Assembly: GCF_049808615.1 (NCBI RefSeq)
Contig: NZ_JBNCAN010000011.1
Location: 1 to 64,000 of the forward strand
Length of the DNA: 64,000 bases
Direction of reading: 5' to 3'
From: Modicisalibacter sp049808615
GTDB taxonomy: Bacteria; Pseudomonadota; Gammaproteobacteria; Pseudomonadales; Halomonadaceae
Shown here: positions 62,486 to 64,000 of the stretch, piece after piece
Position numbering within the stretch: the stretch's first letter is position 1
How the letters are laid out: the number at the start of each line of letters is the position of its first letter
Made by a program: the position numbers and the translations under genes
Notes under the pieces: model-generated
What the model was told of the DNA's origin: nothing
Database searches by the model: none
The model's input: only the letters and a program-made list of their open reading frames with translations

Positions 62486-63397
62486 ATGGTCCAGCAGAAT
62501 GTGGTTGTTTTCGGGGGCTCCGGCTTTCTTGGCCGAGCCATCGTCCAGCGATTAGTCAAAGCCGGGAACAGGACCGTCGTCGCGGCACGCCATCCTCGGG
62601 TAGCCCGCTGTCCTGAAGCGACCGGTGCCATCGAACACCGAGCTGTCGATGTGCGTGATGACGCAAGCGTAGCCCGGGTCCTGCAGGGCGCCGATGCTGC
62701 GGTCAACGCCGTCAGCCTGTATGTCGAGCGGCGTGATCTGCGCTTCGCCGACATTCACGTCGATGCCGCCGAACACATCGCGCGCCTGGCGTCCCAGGAA
62801 GGTGTGAAAGCCCTGGTGCATGTGTCTGGTATCGGTGTCAGCACCGACTCCGCCTCCGCCTATGTTCGCGCCCGAGCTCACGGCGAACAGGCGGTGCGGG
62901 AAGCCTTTCCCCAGGCAACCATCCTGCGCCCCAGCGTGCTGTTCGGCCCCGAAGACGCCTTCCTCGCCAATCTAAAGACCATCACCCGGCTACCGGTGAT
63001 CCCTCTGTTCGGTAATGGCTCCACCCGGCTACAGCCGGTGCATGTCGAGGATGCCGCCATGGCGGTAGCGCGGGCGTTGGAAACACCTTTGGCCACTGGC
63101 CAGGTATTCGAGCTCGGTGGCGCCAATGTCTACCGCTACCGAGAGCTTCTCCTGGCGGTAATGGAACATGCCGGACGCCATCGGCCGTTGTTACCGGTAC
63201 CATTTGAGTTATGGAAACTACTTGCCGCACTCATGTCGATCTTGCCAAATCCACCGCTGACCCATGACCAGGTCATTCTCATGCAGGAAGATAACGTCGT
63301 AGGTGACGGTGCCAACACCTTCAAGGATCTCGGTATCGAGCCATGCGACCTGATGGCGATGCTGCCGCGTTTGGCCAGCTCGGACACGGCGCTATAG
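62486..63397 (+). CDS. NAD(P)-binding protein of the NDUFA9-like (atypical SDR) group
   Basis: 303 residues. GGSGFLGRAIVQRL nucleotide loop, HVDAAEHIARLASQEGVKAL and LVHVSGIGVS, then ILRPSVLFGPEDAFLAN and PVHVEDAAMAVARAL, the pattern of complex I NDUFA9-like proteins. Lacks a strict YxxxK active site, so it may be a binding or assembly protein rather than a dehydrogenase. A methyltransferase gene follows 16 bases later. Confidence 0.8.
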   Translation: MVQQNVVVFGGSGFLGRAIVQRLVKAGNRTVVAARHPRVARCPEATGAIEHRAVDVRDDASVARVLQGADAAVNAVSLYVERRDLRFADIHVDAAEHIARLASQEGVKALVHVSGIGVSTDSASAYVRARAHGEQAVREAFPQATILRPSVLFGPEDAFLANLKTITRLPVIPLFGNGSTRLQPVHVEDAAMAVARALETPLATGQVFELGGANVYRYRELLLAVMEHAGRHRPLLPVPFELWKLLAALMSILPNPPLTHDQVILMQEDNVVGDGANTFKDLGIEPCDLMAMLPRLASSDTAL

Positions 63398-63413
63398 AGG
63401 GCAGGAGGACTCA

Positions 63414-64000
63414 ATGGCGAACCCCGGTTGGTACGACAACTTCGCTCCCATTTATGATGCGGGTACGCTCTGGGACTGGTTCTATCGCGCGCCCAGAGAA
63501 TGCGCCATCGACAGCCTCGAATTGCATCAAGGCTCCTCGGTCTTCGATATATTCTGCGGCACGGGTATCAACTTTCCCCTCCTCATGCCCGCCATGGGCA
63601 CAGGCGGACGCATCTTCGCCATCGATGGTTCGAGTGGCATGCTCGAAAAAGCCCAGCGCCGCGCAGACCGCTTGGAGCTGATGGAAAGCCAGATAGGCTT
63701 CTTGAAGACAGACCTCTCGTCAGGAACCGGAGTGGCGGCCCTATGCACCGCTGTGGAGCAAAGGCGCCCGAGCCATCTGCTGTTCACACTCGGCCTCACC
63801 TGCCTCCCAAACTGGTGTGAGTTTACCGACGCAGTCATCCAGGCATCCCCGCAGGGCGCGCGGTTGTCAATCATGGACGTGTACAGCGAGAAGTCGACAC
63901 AGGGTGCACGCTTCATCAACTGGATCGGCGCAGCAGATTGTCGTCGTCCCATCTGGCAACCCCTGGAGCGACAATGCGAGTCGTTCGTCTGGCGTGAGTT
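63414..64000 (+). CDS. SAM-dependent methyltransferase, cut by window end
   Basis: Opens with ATG behind GCAGGAGGA and stays open to the last base (at least 195 residues). Begins MANPGWYDNFAPIYD; the SAM-binding loop is VFDIFCGTGINFPLL (DxFCGTG), followed by an acidic motif II, IFAIDGSSGMLEKA. Class I methyltransferase of the UbiE-like type; substrate unknown. Probably cotranscribed with the gene upstream. Confidence 0.8.
   Translation, partial: MANPGWYDNFAPIYDAGTLWDWFYRAPRECAIDSLELHQGSSVFDIFCGTGINFPLLMPAMGTGGRIFAIDGSSGMLEKAQRRADRLELMESQIGFLKTDLSSGTGVAALCTAVEQRRPSHLLFTLGLTCLPNWCEFTDAVIQASPQGARLSIMDVYSEKSTQGARFINWIGAADCRRPIWQPLERQCESFVWRE

Noticed and set aside
1..64000. tRNA, rRNA, CRISPR arrays and prophage genes
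   Set aside because: No tRNA-like cloverleaf, rRNA segment, regular spaced repeats or phage structural genes were seen on reading both strands by eye; a tRNAscan or CRISPR search would be decisive.

Overview
The window looks like chromosome from a moderately halophilic gammaproteobacterium of the Halomonadaceae (Halomonas, Chromohalobacter, Salinicola or Kushneria type). The grounds are high-GC coding sequence, many binding-protein-dependent transporters, a sulfolactate gene set laid out as I recall it from Chromohalobacter salexigens (comC, slcC, tripartite transporter, suyB, suyA, GntR regulator, TauE exporter), and a zeaxanthin carotenoid cluster. Genus is inferred, not proven. No rRNA, tRNA, CRISPR array or intact insertion sequence was seen.

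Layout. (1) 1-17.8 kb is an organosulfonate island. It holds a broken SDR gene, hpsN (dihydroxypropanesulfonate to R-sulfolactate), a DctPQM TRAP transporter with a small membrane protein, and a LacI regulator with two identical palindromic operators. Next come comC and slcC (interconversion of sulfolactate enantiomers through sulfopyruvate), a TctABC-type transporter, suyAB (sulfolactate to pyruvate plus sulfite), a HutC-type GntR regulator, a TauE exporter, pta and xsc (sulfoacetaldehyde to acetyl phosphate and sulfite, then acetyl-CoA). (2) 17.9-23 kb has an IclR regulator, an APC permease, an AT-rich stretch with an AGCS sodium symporter and an orphan protein. (3) 23-30.3 kb has malate dehydrogenase, a membrane protein, an SDR, a small HTH protein and a TAXI-type TRAP system with a DUF1850 protein. 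(4) 30.4-32.3 kb holds an AdaA-AlkA fusion and ogt (alkylation repair). (5) 32.3-37.5 kb is ttrBCA, a tetrathionate-reductase-type molybdoenzyme behind a well-formed FNR class II promoter. (6) 37.5-43.9 kb is a mixed block: YrhK protein, pRiA4b Orf3-like protein, PIN toxin with Phd antitoxin, DMT exporter, AraC regulator, phosphodiesterase and ilvD. (7) 44-50.5 kb is the carotenoid cluster crtE / idi-crtY-[MITE]-crtI-crtB / crtZ. (8) 50.6-61 kb has an orphan protein, an AhpD-like protein and mmsA, then a malonate module: FCD regulator with a perfect palindromic operator, DctPQM TRAP, malonyl-CoA decarboxylase, malonyl-CoA synthetase and a maleate-isomerase-like protein. (9) 61-64 kb has an ADP-ribosylglycohydrolase behind a hairpin that abuts its ribosome site, an NDUFA9-like protein, and a methyltransferase cut by the window end.

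How it works together: C3 sulfonates enter by the TRAP and tripartite transporters and converge on R-sulfolactate, which SuyAB splits. Sulfite is probably exported by TauE. The Xsc-Pta arm serves sulfoacetaldehyde, but no enzyme producing sulfoacetaldehyde lies in this window, so its source must be elsewhere. The malonate module turns imported malonate into malonyl-CoA and then acetyl-CoA. The crt genes give zeaxanthin. Most functions are inferred from family motifs and gene order; operators and promoters are read from the sequence.
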